Assembly: GCA_016235155.1 (NCBI GenBank)
Contig: JACRLW010000010.1
Location: 1-39,130, forward strand
Direction of reading: 5' to 3'
Length of the DNA stretch: 39,130 nucleotides
DNA from: Planctomycetota bacterium
GTDB lineage: Bacteria; Planctomycetota; UBA1135; UBA2386
Position 1 is the stretch's first letter. Every line of letters starts with the position of its first letter. Positions 26,756-34,907 of the stretch are shown here, in pieces. The position numbers and the translations under genes were made by a program. A model generated the notes under the pieces. That model made no database searches and was not told where the DNA came from. It saw nothing but the letters and a program-made list of their open reading frames with translations.

Positions 26756-27586
26756 ATGCATCGCAACCTGATCGCCCTCTGCGCCGCGCTGTGCGCGTGC
26801 GCGTCCCCGCCCGCTCCGCAGTCCGTCGCGTTGCAGGCGAACGAGTGGCTCGCGCTCGAGTACCGCGGGCGCATCGCGGTCGGCGAGTCGCTCTCCGACG
26901 AAGAGGTCACGCCGACGCCGCCGCCCGAGGGTGCGGCGCGCGGGTTGGTGCCGGTCGCGGTGACGGCCGCGCTGTGGCGCGTCGATCGCGTCGCGGCCGC
27001 GGCCTTGCTCGCCGATGGTGCGCGGCATCTCGCGTCGCAGGCGAGGCCCGCCGCCGACGCGGCGATCGGCGCGCGTGTTCCGACCGCATCGATCGAGCAG
27101 GCGCTCGAAGCGCTTCGCGACGCCGGCCGCGCCGAGTTGGTCCACGACCCGGTGTTCCGCTGCGATCCGGGCCGCGTCGTCGCCGCATCGGTCGTCAAGT
27201 CGTCGGCCTTCGTCAAGGGTTTCGAGCTGCGCGCGCAACCGGCGGCGCTGCTCGCCGAGCCGCTGGTCGAGCAGGCGCGCGCCGGCGTCGTGTGGACTTT
27301 GCACTGCGACCTCGACGGCGACTCGGTGGCGCTGCGCGTCGCGATCACCACGGTCGAGGACTGCGCCGAGCTGCCCACGCTCCGCGGCTCGCTCGGCGGC
27401 AGCGACCAGATCAAGGTGCAGGCCCCGTTCGCGTGTCGCCAACAGGTGCAAGCGCACGCCACGCTGAAGGCCGACGAAGCTCTGTTGCTCGCCGGACTGC
27501 GCGCGACGGACGCGGATGCGGAGTACCTCGGCGTGATCACCGCCGTGAGCGCGTCGCCGTCGCCTGCGCCGAACTCAGCCCGCTGA
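26756..27586 (+). CDS. Putative lipoprotein of unknown function
   Basis: The 276-residue product begins with a lipoprotein-type signal (LIALCAALCAC, lipobox LCAC with Cys15). The C-terminal half, with alternating beta-like segments (VVWTLHCDLDGDSVALRVAIT, QVQAHATLKADEALLLAGL), is reminiscent of the beta-strand pattern of secretin-type proteins. It lacks the N-domains and length of a real secretin, so this is only a resemblance. The gene converges on the next one and their 3' ends overlap by 12 bases. Confidence 0.7.
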   Translation: MHRNLIALCAALCACASPPAPQSVALQANEWLALEYRGRIAVGESLSDEEVTPTPPPEGAARGLVPVAVTAALWRVDRVAAAALLADGARHLASQARPAADAAIGARVPTASIEQALEALRDAGRAELVHDPVFRCDPGRVVAASVVKSSAFVKGFELRAQPAALLAEPLVEQARAGVVWTLHCDLDGDSVALRVAITTVEDCAELPTLRGSLGGSDQIKVQAPFACRQQVQAHATLKADEALLLAGLRATDADAEYLGVITAVSASPSPAPNSAR

Positions 27587-28165
27587 CGACGCGAGCCGTC
27601 GCCGCTGCTTCTGGATCAGGCGCAGGTTGCGCGCATAGACGACGACGCCGGTCGTCTGACCGATCACGCCGACGAGGTCCCTGCGCCACACGAAGTAGCT
27701 GAACAGCGCGATCCCGCCGAACAGGGAGAGCCACCAGAACAGCTCGGGGACGACGCTCTCGCGCTTGCGCTCGCTGGCGATCCACTGGGCGAGCATGCGC
27801 AGGAAGAAGGCGATCTGGCCGAGCAGCCCGAGTACGACCCAGGCGAAGCTGGCCCAGCTCGTGATGTTGAACAGCTCGAAGAGGACGTTGGGCGACTGAT
27901 GGAACAGCTCGTCGATCGTGTCCTTGCCGAAGGCGCGCTCGACTTCGGCGCGGTCCAGCACGGCGGGCGGCGCAGCGTCACCGGCGAAGACGATGCGGAA
28001 GCTGTCGTCGCCGGGAAGGCGTTCGATCACGCCGCGGCGCGTCCCCGCGCGCAGCTCCGCCTTCTCGGCGCCGGCGCGCAGCGGGAGCGGTTCGCCGTCG
28101 CGGACGACGAGCCAGGCCCCGACGCCGAGCAGCGACACCATCGCGACGACGACGCCGATCTTCAT
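27575..28165 (-). CDS. Stand-alone LAB_N (lipid A biosynthesis N-terminal) domain membrane protein
   Basis: The 196-residue protein has an N-terminal membrane anchor (2-21), a soluble segment (22-105) and a C-terminal LAB_N domain (about 106-187). The domain is recognised from GLLGQIAFFLRMLAQWIASE, then SVVPELFWWLSLFGGIALF, WRRDLVGVIGQ and VVYARNLRLI. LAB_N is a small multi-pass domain found fused to or near lipid A disaccharide synthase and glycosyltransferases. Here it stands alone with an extra soluble segment. No lipid A enzymes are visible next to it. The role is presumably in envelope lipid or sugar metabolism, but this is inferred from the domain name. Confidence 0.82.
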   Translation of the reverse strand: MKIGVVVAMVSLLGVGAWLVVRDGEPLPLRAGAEKAELRAGTRRGVIERLPGDDSFRIVFAGDAAPPAVLDRAEVERAFGKDTIDELFHQSPNVLFELFNITSWASFAWVVLGLLGQIAFFLRMLAQWIASERKRESVVPELFWWLSLFGGIALFSYFVWRRDLVGVIGQTTGVVVYARNLRLIQKQRRRLASSAG

Positions 28166-28207
28166 CGGCGCGGGATCATCGCGCCGTGTCGGCGATTCGG
28201 CCAGCGT

Positions 28208-28858
28208 TCAGAACGCCGCGATCACCGCACGGAACGCGGCGACGAAGGCGTTGCCGAACGGATCGTCGCGGAGGAACTGCACCGGTGCGCCGGGTTCGCC
28301 GACGAAGGGACGGAGCAGCCACGCGAGTTGGATCGCGACCAGGGCGTGGCAGACGCCGAAGACGAGCCGCGCGTCGCGGTAGCGCGGATGACGCGCGTGG
28401 AGAGGTGCGTCGTGGCGGCGCAGCGTGATCTGCGCGCAGAGCGCGGCGGCGAAGAACGCGGCGCCGGCCTGGACGACCGACTGCGCGTAGCTCGCGCCGG
28501 TCAGCACGAGGAACGCGGTGACGGGCGCGAGTGCCCCGAGCACCAGTGCCAAGGTCGCCTGGCCGTGCGCGATGGAACGGAGCGCGAGCGGCAGATCGTC
28601 GCGGAGGCCGGCGGCCGCGCAGACGGCGAGGAACGCCGGGAGCGCGAGCGCGGTCGACGTCGCGATCAGCAACGGGATCTTCAGCGCGACGTACGACGCG
28701 TGACGGAACGAGCCGGAGTACGCGCCGAGCGCGAGACCGTAGGCGACGCCGCCGGCGACCAGCGCGAGCAGCAGCGTGCGCCACGGTGAGCGAGCACGGT
28801 CGGGCGCGTGGTCGTCGCGCGCGCGGAGGAGGTCGTCGAACGAGGCGAGCACCGTCAT
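28208..28858 (-). CDS. Multi-pass membrane protein, second of a tandem pair
   Basis: The 216-residue product has a short cytoplasmic start (MTVLASFDDLLRARDD) and about five to six hydrophobic segments, including LLLALVAGGVAYGLALGAY, VALKIPLLIATSTALALPAFL, LALVLGALAPVTAFLVLT and LVFGVCHALVAIQLAWLLRPF. It ends with QFLRDDPFGNAFVAAFRAVI. This pattern is one I associate with paired planctomycete membrane proteins of unknown function. It starts two bases after the stop of its upstream paralogue, so they form one operon. Confidence 0.75.
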   Translation of the reverse strand: MTVLASFDDLLRARDDHAPDRARSPWRTLLLALVAGGVAYGLALGAYSGSFRHASYVALKIPLLIATSTALALPAFLAVCAAAGLRDDLPLALRSIAHGQATLALVLGALAPVTAFLVLTGASYAQSVVQAGAAFFAAALCAQITLRRHDAPLHARHPRYRDARLVFGVCHALVAIQLAWLLRPFVGEPGAPVQFLRDDPFGNAFVAAFRAVIAAF

Positions 28859-28860
28859 CG

Positions 28861-29407
28861 TCAGCGACCGAACAGGTTGCCCACGGCGTTCAGCAGCGCT
28901 GCGAACACGTTGGACTCGCGGGCGCGGAACCATTCGAACGGCAGACCCGGTGCGCCGAGGAAGGGGCGCAGCACCCAGGCCATCTGCGCGCCGACCAGCG
29001 CGAACACGACGACGGATCGGCGCGAAGCTCGCGGTCAGCGCGAGCGCGGTGGCGCAGGCGAGCGTCAGCAGGCGCAACGTCGCCGCCGCGTGCAGGCGCG
29101 AGCGCGCGAGCGAGGCGAACGCGCAGAGCGACGGCGCTGTGACCGCGAGCGTCGCCAGGAACAAGAACGGCACCTTGAGCGCCGAAGACGGGACCTGCAG
29201 CGCGTGCCCGGTCCCGCGCAGGACGCCGAAGGCGCCGACGGCGACACCGACCAGAAGACCGGCGACGACGCCGACGCGCACGATCCGCGCGACTGGCACG
29301 GCGAGCACGCCCTGCGCCAGGCCCTCGGGTGGGGCGAGGTCACCGCGCAAGAGGGCATCGGTGTCGCGGAGGAGGCCGAGAGGGCGGCGATCGTCGAGCG
29401 CGGTCAT
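28861..29407 (-). pseudogene. Multi-pass membrane protein, first of the pair; internally deleted and frameshifted
   Basis: From ATG 29407 the sequence parallels the downstream paralogue (LDDRRPLGLLRDTDALLRGD, SALKVPFLFLATLAVTAPSL, ALTASFAPI). At about 29010 the frame breaks and resumes one frame away as VVFALVGAQMAWVLRPFLGAPGLPFEWFRARE, ending LNAVGNLFGR at 28861. Compared with the intact neighbour, about 50 residues of the central loop and helices are missing at the junction. The restored C-terminus aligns with LVAIQLAWLLRPFVGEPGAPVQFLRDD of the paralogue. A simple homopolymer error would not explain the missing residues, so true decay is more likely here than in the other broken genes. Confidence 0.7.
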
Positions 29408-29415
29408 GGCGCGGC

Positions 29416-29444
29416 ACGGTAGCGCGTTCACTTGGTAATGCCAA
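29416..29444 (-). promoter_or_regulatory. Candidate promoter of the membrane-protein pair
   Basis: On the minus strand, TTGGCA (29439-29444) and TACCGT (29416-29421) are separated by 17 bases. The -10 ends eight bases before ATG 29407. This is the best -35/-10 pair in the window. The -35 lies inside the inverted repeat at 29428-29448. Confidence 0.45.
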
Positions 29445-29448
29445 GTGA
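29428..29448. promoter_or_regulatory. Inverted repeat, candidate operator
   Basis: The arms TCACTTGG and CCAAGTGA are perfect complements separated by TAATG. The site lies between two divergent genes and covers the -35 of the minus-strand promoter. The TTGG..CCAA core loosely resembles operators of FadR-type GntR regulators, but no regulator gene is nearby. Confidence 0.45.
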
Positions 29449-29471
29449 GCAGGGTCGAGCTGCGGTCGGGC

Positions 29472-29477
29472 TAGCAT
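29472..29477 (+). promoter_or_regulatory. Candidate -10 element of the glycosylasparaginase gene (leaderless type)
   Basis: TAGCAT ends eight bases before ATG 29486. No good -35 is found at 17 bases. Confidence 0.3.
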
Positions 29478-29485
29478 TCCGTCCT

Positions 29486-30523
29486 ATGTCCGAGACCCTC
29501 TCGCGTCGCTCGTTCCTCGGTGCGGTCGCCGCTGCAAGCACGCTCGCGCCCGCCGCATCGCCGGTGTCCTTCCACGTCCCGCCGCTCCGCCGCGCGCAGC
29601 ATCCCGTCGCGGTCTCGAGCCGCAACGGCCTGAAGTCGGTCGAGATCGCCGTCCAGAAGATGAAGGACGGCCTGCCGCCGGTCGACGCCGCCGTGCTCGG
29701 CGTCGAACCCGTCGAGAACGATCCGGAGGACACGAGCGTCGGCTACGGCGGACTGCCCAACGCCGACGGCGAGGTCGAGCTCGACTCCTGCGTGATGGAC
29801 GGCCGCTCGGGTCTCGCCGGCGCCGTCGCCGCGCTGAAGAACATCAAGAACCCGGCCCAGGTCGCGTTGAAGGTGATGCGCCGCACGGACCACGTGCTGC
29901 TCGTCGCCGAGGGTGCCCTGCGCTTCGCGCGCATGCACGGCTTCGTCGAGGAGAACCTGCTCACCGAGAAAGCGCGCAAGGAGTGGGTCGAGTGGCGCGA
30001 GCGCCTGAGCAAGGAGGACGACTGGGTCGACCCCCAGGAGAACGGGCCGATGGGCAAGGAGTACGTCCGCCAGACCGGCACGATCCACGTCGGCTGCGTC
30101 GATCAGAACGGCGACGTCGGCGGCTGCACGACGACCTCGGGTCTCGCCTTCAAGGTCCCCGGCCGCGTCGGCGACTCGCCGCTGATCGGCTGCGGCAACT
30201 ACGTCGACAACGACTTCGGCGTCGCCGGTTCGACCGGCCGCGGCGAGGCCGTGATCCTCTGCAACGGCGCGCACCGCGTCGTGCGGTACATGGCCGACGG
30301 CCGCACGCCGACCGATGCCTGTCTCGATGCGCTGAAGGATCTCGTGCGTTTCACGAAGGTGAAGCGCTTGTTGCGCGCCGACGGCAAGCCCGACTTCCAG
30401 GTCAACTTCTACGCCGTGAACAAGCGCGGCGAGATCGGCGGTGCTGCGCTGTATCCGAGCAAGCACGCGCGCTGCGACGAGGACGGCCCGCGGGTGGTGG
30501 ACTCGGCGGCGTTGTTCGGGTGA
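29486..30523 (+). CDS. Tat-exported N4-(beta-N-acetylglucosaminyl)-L-asparaginase
   Basis: This Ntn hydrolase cleaves the bond between asparagine and N-acetylglucosamine in glycoasparagines. The 345-residue precursor starts with a Tat signal (SRRSFLGAVAAA, 6-17), implying export in folded form. Family motifs are GLKSVEIAVQKMKDG, SVGYGGLPNADGEVELD, ALKVMRRTDHVLLV and the autocleavage site TGTIHVG. Thr199 is there the expected N-terminal nucleophile of the beta chain, and GRVGDSPLIGCGNYVDN and STGRGE complete the active site. The precursor should split between residues 198 and 199 into alpha and beta chains. The ATG at 29486 gives the complete Tat signal. Neighbours give no functional hint. Confidence 0.92.
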   Translation: MSETLSRRSFLGAVAAASTLAPAASPVSFHVPPLRRAQHPVAVSSRNGLKSVEIAVQKMKDGLPPVDAAVLGVEPVENDPEDTSVGYGGLPNADGEVELDSCVMDGRSGLAGAVAALKNIKNPAQVALKVMRRTDHVLLVAEGALRFARMHGFVEENLLTEKARKEWVEWRERLSKEDDWVDPQENGPMGKEYVRQTGTIHVGCVDQNGDVGGCTTTSGLAFKVPGRVGDSPLIGCGNYVDNDFGVAGSTGRGEAVILCNGAHRVVRYMADGRTPTDACLDALKDLVRFTKVKRLLRADGKPDFQVNFYAVNKRGEIGGAALYPSKHARCDEDGPRVVDSAALFG

Positions 30524-30533
30524 GGGGGACGCG

Positions 30534-30550
30534 GTGGCGCATTGCGCCAC
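30534..30550. repeat. Palindromic repeat between convergent genes
   Basis: GTGGCGCATTGCGCCAC is a perfect 7+7 inverted repeat around ATT. It sits 10 bases after one stop codon and 20 bases before the stop of the opposite gene. A short echo (GTCGCGCCACCTTGCGCC) follows. There is no T-run, so it is not a standard intrinsic terminator. Confidence 0.6.
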
Positions 30551-30570
30551 GTCGCGCCACCTTGCGCCGG

Positions 30571-33246
30571 CTACTTCGGCAAGTCCCGCCACTCCGGCGG
30601 AAGTCGGATGGTCATCGGTTCGCCGCCGCCGGGGATCAGCTCGACGAGGCCGACGTCGAGCCAGGCGCGGTGCCAGCCGTCGGTCGTGCTGCGCTGCGCG
30701 TTGCACCACTCGGCGTAGGCCCGCTCGTCGGCGAGCGGGGCGCGTCGCACGAGCAGGCGAAGGCTGCGCGGCACGTCGACGAGCGTGCCGCGACCGTCGG
30801 CGTCCGTACCGCCGAGGCAGTCGAATCCGTCGTTCCCCCCGGCGCGCCGCTCGAGATGCGCATGGCGCGCCGGCGCTCCGTCCGGGTCGAGGAGCAGCAG
30901 CGCGCGACGCGCGGTGCGCAGGTCGATCAGCACGCGCATCGGCTCTGGCCCGCGCATGACCGCGAAGCGCGGGCCGGGGAGATCGAAGCTCTCGCTGGCC
31001 GTGCGGACCCAGACCCTGCTCGACCACTCGCCTTCGGGCAGGGATGCCTCGGCATGGCCCTTCTCGTCGCACTTCGCGTCGATGTACTCCCGCTGCATCT
31101 CGCCGCTCGCGTCCGCGCCGCGATCGCTGCTCAGACGGATCGTGCCCTCGCACGCGGCGCCGTCGATGCGGAGTTCGACCGCGACGGGCTGACGCACCCA
31201 GCCCGCGAGGTCGATCGCCATCTCGCGCGTCTCGCCGTCGCGCAGTGCGACCTGCTCGCCGACCGAACGCAGCGACGTCGACGAACCGTGCTCGGAATGG
31301 TGTACGGATTGGAGCTTCGGCTGCCAGGCGCCCGGCGGAATGCCGGCGATCGCGAAGTTGCCGTCCTCGCCCAGTGCGGCCACCCGTTGATCGAGACCAT
31401 GGGTTGGGAAGATCTGTCCCGCGAAGTCGCCGCGTCCGGCGAGCAGGATGCCGAGTTGCAGGGACGCGTTCGCCTCCGCGCGCAGCGCATCGACGACCGC
31501 GCGCGGCCCGACGCGGCCGCGCAGCGTCGCCCCGGTGCCGACGACCACCCGCGCGTCACCGTCCTGATCGAGTCGGAATGGCTGCACGATCGCCGGCACG
31601 TTGCCCGGGCCCGGCAGGCGCAGCGCGTAATCGAGCTCGGGCGCGCCGTGGAGCACGACGCGGCCAGCTGCATCGCTGCTCGCCGCTTCGCACAGCACGA
31701 CGCGGTCAATGCCGTTCATGCGCGCGTTGCGCTCGTCCAACGCGAACTCCGCGAGTTGCACCGCGCCGCCGAGCGGATGCCAGAGCAGTTCGACGCGCGC
31801 GTCCCGCACGGGCTCGCCCCTCGCGGTGACGACCACGACCGCGCGTTCGACCGGCGGCGCGAGGCGGACGTCGACGACCGCGGGCACGCCCGGCTCGATG
31901 ACGACCTCGCGCCGCGGGCTCGGCGGCAGACCGGTCGACTCCGCGGGAATCACGGTCAGCGAGAAGCGGCCGGGGCTCGCGCGCGGGAACGCGAGCACGC
32001 CGCCCTCGTGGACGCCGGCGTGAAGGAGATCCTCGTCGCTCGACGACCAACCGCCTCGCCGCGACGGCGCGAAGCGGATGCCGAAGCGCTCGACCGGCGC
32101 GTCGTCGCTCGCGCGGCGCACGCGGATCGTCAGCGGCGGTCCTTCCGCGAGCGTGATGCGCAGGTCCTTCGTTCCCCACGCGACCGGTTCGGGTGAGCGC
32201 CAGCTCGTGTAACCCGTCGCGCCCGCGCCGAAGGGGATCGCGTCCGGGCTGGTCGCTTCGCGGCGCTCGACGCGGAAGCTGCCGTCCTTGCGCGTGCGCG
32301 TCGCCCAGAACTCGAGGCGCTCGGCGAACACCTCGGCTCCCGGGATCGGGGCGCCGCGCGCGTCGACCACGAGTCCCGTGATCCAGCGGCGCGGGTCATC
32401 CGCGATCGTCGCGACGATCAGCCGCAGTTCGGTATCGGGCATCGCGAGGGCGAGCTCGCCCTTCGGCTCGGACAACTCCCTGCCTGGAAGCTGCGTGCGG
32501 TAGGGGCCGGGCGGCAACGCGCGGTCGAGCGCGAAGGCGCCGCGCGCGTCGGTCCGGCCATGGCCGGAGTCGACGAGTTCCACGCCGTCGCGCGCGGGGG
32601 AGTTCGTCGCAGAGCTGAGGTAGACGGCCAGATTCCCGACCGGCGCGGACTGTTCGTCGAGGACCAGGCCGCGCACGCGCACGCCGGGGACGAGGACGAG
32701 TTCGCCGAGCTCGTGCACCGCTCCCGCTTCCATCGACGGCCAGCTCTTCTCGAGCCAGACGCGCTCGACGGGCTGCACGTACAGCCGGAACGAAAACGGC
32801 GGCAGCGGCGAGAAGCGCAGCTCGAAGCGTCCGTCCTGGTCGCTCGCGACCGGCTCGGGGTTCTTCCAGTCAGGATCGCCGTGATCCATGCGCCAGGTCG
32901 CGAGGCTCCCGCGCTCGTTCGCGTTGCCTTCGAGCCGCACGCGCACGCCCGCGAGAGGCGCGGCGCTTTCGTCGACGCAACGCCCGCGGATCACCGCGCG
33001 TCCGTCGACGATCTCCGGCGCGACGCTGGTGCGCGCTTTTGGCGTGCTCGGCTCGCTCACGGTGCCGCTCGTCGTCGATTCCGCGCTGCGCAATGCCGTG
33101 CTCGGCGCGCGCTCCGTCGCGCTCGCCGTCGCGCTCGAACTGCCCGCGGACTCGGGTGACTCGTCGCCGCCGGCGATCGCCTGCCACGCGAAGACCGCGA
33201 CGAGCACGACGCCGGCGAGACCCAGAAGGACAGCGATCCTGCGCAT
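30571..33246 (-). CDS. Membrane-anchored protein with carboxypeptidase-regulatory-like repeats
   Basis: The 891-residue protein starts at ATG 33246 with an uncleaved-looking anchor (MRRIAVLLGLAGVVLVAVFAW). A Ser/Thr/Glu-rich linker (25-78) and several CarboxypepD_reg/CnaB-like beta domains follow. Clear repeats begin at about 83 (AVIRGRCVDESAAPLAGVRV), 190 (RVRGLVLDEQSAPVGNLAVY) and 288 (WITGLVVDARGAPIPGAEVF). Each contains a DGRF-like or DGSF-like turn. Later segments repeat the pattern less clearly. Such domains are extracellular structural modules. The C-terminus (VELIPGGGEPMTIRLPPEW) and the anchor are nearly the same as in the next upstream gene. The start is supported by GAGGAG four bases before the ATG. 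Confidence 0.82.
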   Translation of the reverse strand: MRRIAVLLGLAGVVLVAVFAWQAIAGGDESPESAGSSSATASATERAPSTALRSAESTTSGTVSEPSTPKARTSVAPEIVDGRAVIRGRCVDESAAPLAGVRVRLEGNANERGSLATWRMDHGDPDWKNPEPVASDQDGRFELRFSPLPPFSFRLYVQPVERVWLEKSWPSMEAGAVHELGELVLVPGVRVRGLVLDEQSAPVGNLAVYLSSATNSPARDGVELVDSGHGRTDARGAFALDRALPPGPYRTQLPGRELSEPKGELALAMPDTELRLIVATIADDPRRWITGLVVDARGAPIPGAEVFAERLEFWATRTRKDGSFRVERREATSPDAIPFGAGATGYTSWRSPEPVAWGTKDLRITLAEGPPLTIRVRRASDDAPVERFGIRFAPSRRGGWSSSDEDLLHAGVHEGGVLAFPRASPGRFSLTVIPAESTGLPPSPRREVVIEPGVPAVVDVRLAPPVERAVVVVTARGEPVRDARVELLWHPLGGAVQLAEFALDERNARMNGIDRVVLCEAASSDAAGRVVLHGAPELDYALRLPGPGNVPAIVQPFRLDQDGDARVVVGTGATLRGRVGPRAVVDALRAEANASLQLGILLAGRGDFAGQIFPTHGLDQRVAALGEDGNFAIAGIPPGAWQPKLQSVHHSEHGSSTSLRSVGEQVALRDGETREMAIDLAGWVRQPVAVELRIDGAACEGTIRLSSDRGADASGEMQREYIDAKCDEKGHAEASLPEGEWSSRVWVRTASESFDLPGPRFAVMRGPEPMRVLIDLRTARRALLLLDPDGAPARHAHLERRAGGNDGFDCLGGTDADGRGTLVDVPRSLRLLVRRAPLADERAYAEWCNAQRSTTDGWHRAWLDVGLVELIPGGGEPMTIRLPPEWRDLPK

Positions 33247-33250
33247 GGCA

Positions 33251-33256
33251 CTCCTC
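33251..33256 (-). promoter_or_regulatory. Ribosome binding site of the 30571-33246 gene
   Basis: GAGGAG on the minus strand lies four bases before ATG 33246. Its paralogue (start 34810) has the same GAGGAG just before its ATG. SD sequences are otherwise uncommon here, so these two decide both starts. Confidence 0.5.
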
Positions 33257-33313
33257 TTCGGAGGGCGCAGGGTCGCGCGCGGGCGGGGACCCGTCAAGGA
33301 GCTCTGACTGCGA

Positions 33314-33328
33314 TGGCGCATTGCGCCA
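33314..33328. repeat. Palindromic repeat, perfect copy
   Basis: TGGCGCATTGCGCCA lies 10 bases beyond the 3' end of the minus-strand gene 33338-34810 and upstream of the next gene. It is the same 15-mer as inside 30534-30550. Confidence 0.6.
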
Positions 33329-33337
33329 CTTGCGCGC

Positions 33338-34810
33338 TCAGTCCCTGGGCAACGCGCGCCATTCGACCGGCAGTCGGATTGTGAGCTGCTCGCCGTCGCC
33401 GGGGATCAGCTCGACGTTGCCGAGGTCGAGCCAGGCGCGGCGCGCGGCGTCTGGGTCGTCCGCGCAGCGCGCGTCGATCCAGGCGCTCAGCGACTCCAGA
33501 TCGAGCAGCGGTTCGTGGCGGATGCGCAGGCGGCGCATGCCGGGGCTGCCGAGCAGCGTGGTGCGGCCGCGCGAACCGGTGACGCAGACCTCGCTCTCGG
33601 GTTCGGCGTCCAGCGAGTCGCTCGCGAAGTCGACCTCCGCGAGCGGCTGGCCGTCGGGATCGAGGAGGACGACCGTGCGCCGCGCTTGACGGAGTTCGAC
33701 GAGCACGCGTTGCGGCGCGCTTCGTGCCGGAACGACGAAGCGCGTCCCGGTGACAGTGAACTCGCCGAGTTCGCTCGCCAGGCGCGCGCGCGCGACCCAT
33801 GCGCCGGGCGGGAGCATCACGCTCGCGGTCGCATCCCCGCCGACCTCGACGCGCCGCCACTCGGTCTCGAGCTTCGCATCGCCGTCGGCCGCGAAGTCGC
33901 GGCGCAGGTCGAGGCTGCCGGCACGCGGCGCGCCGTCGAGACGGACTTCGAGATCGACGCGCGTCGGCGCGAACGGAGCGAGGTCGAGGACGATCTCCTT
34001 GCGTTCGCCGTCGCGCAGCGCGATCGCCTTCTGCAACCGGCGCCGCGACACGCCGCCGAGCGACGCGGAGCGCTGCTCCATCACGAACAGGAGGTCCCAC
34101 ACTCCGGGCGGGATGCCGGTGATCGAGAAGCGGCCCGTTGCGTCGAGTCGGGCCGGGCCGGTCGCGGCCGGCGGGTACGCGTCACCCGTCGGATCGAGCG
34201 CTCCTACGAGCAGGAGCCCAGGCGTGGTCGCGGTGCCCGTCGCGTCGAGGATCGCGATCGGTTCCACGCGCCCGAGGAGTGTCGCGCCGCCCATGACGAC
34301 GACGCGCTCGACCGCGTCGCCGTCGAAGCGGAACGGTCGCACGAACTGGGCGAAGCCGGCGGGGCCCGTCACGCGGAGCGCGTATTCGATCTCGCGATCG
34401 CCGCTCAAGGTCGCGCGCCCGGTCGCGTCGCTGTGCACGACGTACCTCGCGACCTCGCGGTCGAGCCCTTGCTCGAGCAGTTCGATCGCGATTCCCGACA
34501 GCGTCCGTCCTGCCGCGTCGACGACCTCGACGACGCGCACGCCGAGCGGCGCGTGCCGCACGCGAAGCGGCTGCGGACCGACGGGCGCGACGCGAGTCTC
34601 GGGCAGTTCACCCGGCGGCTGGCCGCTCGTACCTGCGCGCTCGTCGCGCGTCTCCCCACCGACACGCCGGGCGGCGATCCCCTCGTCGGGCTCCGTGGTC
34701 GACGGGTGCGATCCGTCGAGCGACCCGACGGATCCGTCGATGGTCCGCCACGCGAGGACCGCGACGAGCACGACGCCGGCGAGACCCAGGAGGACGGCGA
34801 GCTTGCGCAT
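33338..34810 (-). CDS. Membrane-anchored carboxypeptidase-regulatory-like protein, shorter paralogue
   Basis: The 490-residue product begins with the anchor MRKLAVLLGLAGVVLVAVLAW, which differs from the downstream paralogue in only a few positions. A Gly/Asp/Thr-rich linker and beta-rich domains follow. The segment VRVVEVVDAAGRTLSGIAIEL, the GIPPGVW turn and the C-terminal WLDLGNVELIPGDGEQLTIRL align with the downstream protein. The N-terminal three CarboxypepD_reg repeats of the longer paralogue are absent. The ATG at 34810 is preferred because it follows a GAGGAG and gives the shared anchor start. A surface-exposed role is expected; the function is unknown. Confidence 0.8.
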   Translation of the reverse strand: MRKLAVLLGLAGVVLVAVLAWRTIDGSVGSLDGSHPSTTEPDEGIAARRVGGETRDERAGTSGQPPGELPETRVAPVGPQPLRVRHAPLGVRVVEVVDAAGRTLSGIAIELLEQGLDREVARYVVHSDATGRATLSGDREIEYALRVTGPAGFAQFVRPFRFDGDAVERVVVMGGATLLGRVEPIAILDATGTATTPGLLLVGALDPTGDAYPPAATGPARLDATGRFSITGIPPGVWDLLFVMEQRSASLGGVSRRRLQKAIALRDGERKEIVLDLAPFAPTRVDLEVRLDGAPRAGSLDLRRDFAADGDAKLETEWRRVEVGGDATASVMLPPGAWVARARLASELGEFTVTGTRFVVPARSAPQRVLVELRQARRTVVLLDPDGQPLAEVDFASDSLDAEPESEVCVTGSRGRTTLLGSPGMRRLRIRHEPLLDLESLSAWIDARCADDPDAARRAWLDLGNVELIPGDGEQLTIRLPVEWRALPRD

Positions 34811-34907
34811 GGTGCTCCTCAGTCGTGCGCGCGCGTCCGTCATGACTGGATCGCGAGAGCGACGATCGCGTCCTGTTCGCACGGTCCGGAAGGCAAGGCC
34901 ACCGGCC

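Noticed and set aside
30534..30550. Intrinsic terminator
   Set aside because: The hairpin is followed by GC-rich sequence and no T-run on either strand.
29983..32196. 737-codon plus-strand frame
   Set aside because: Spans two real genes and the intergenic gap; composition is Arg/Ala-rich without motifs.
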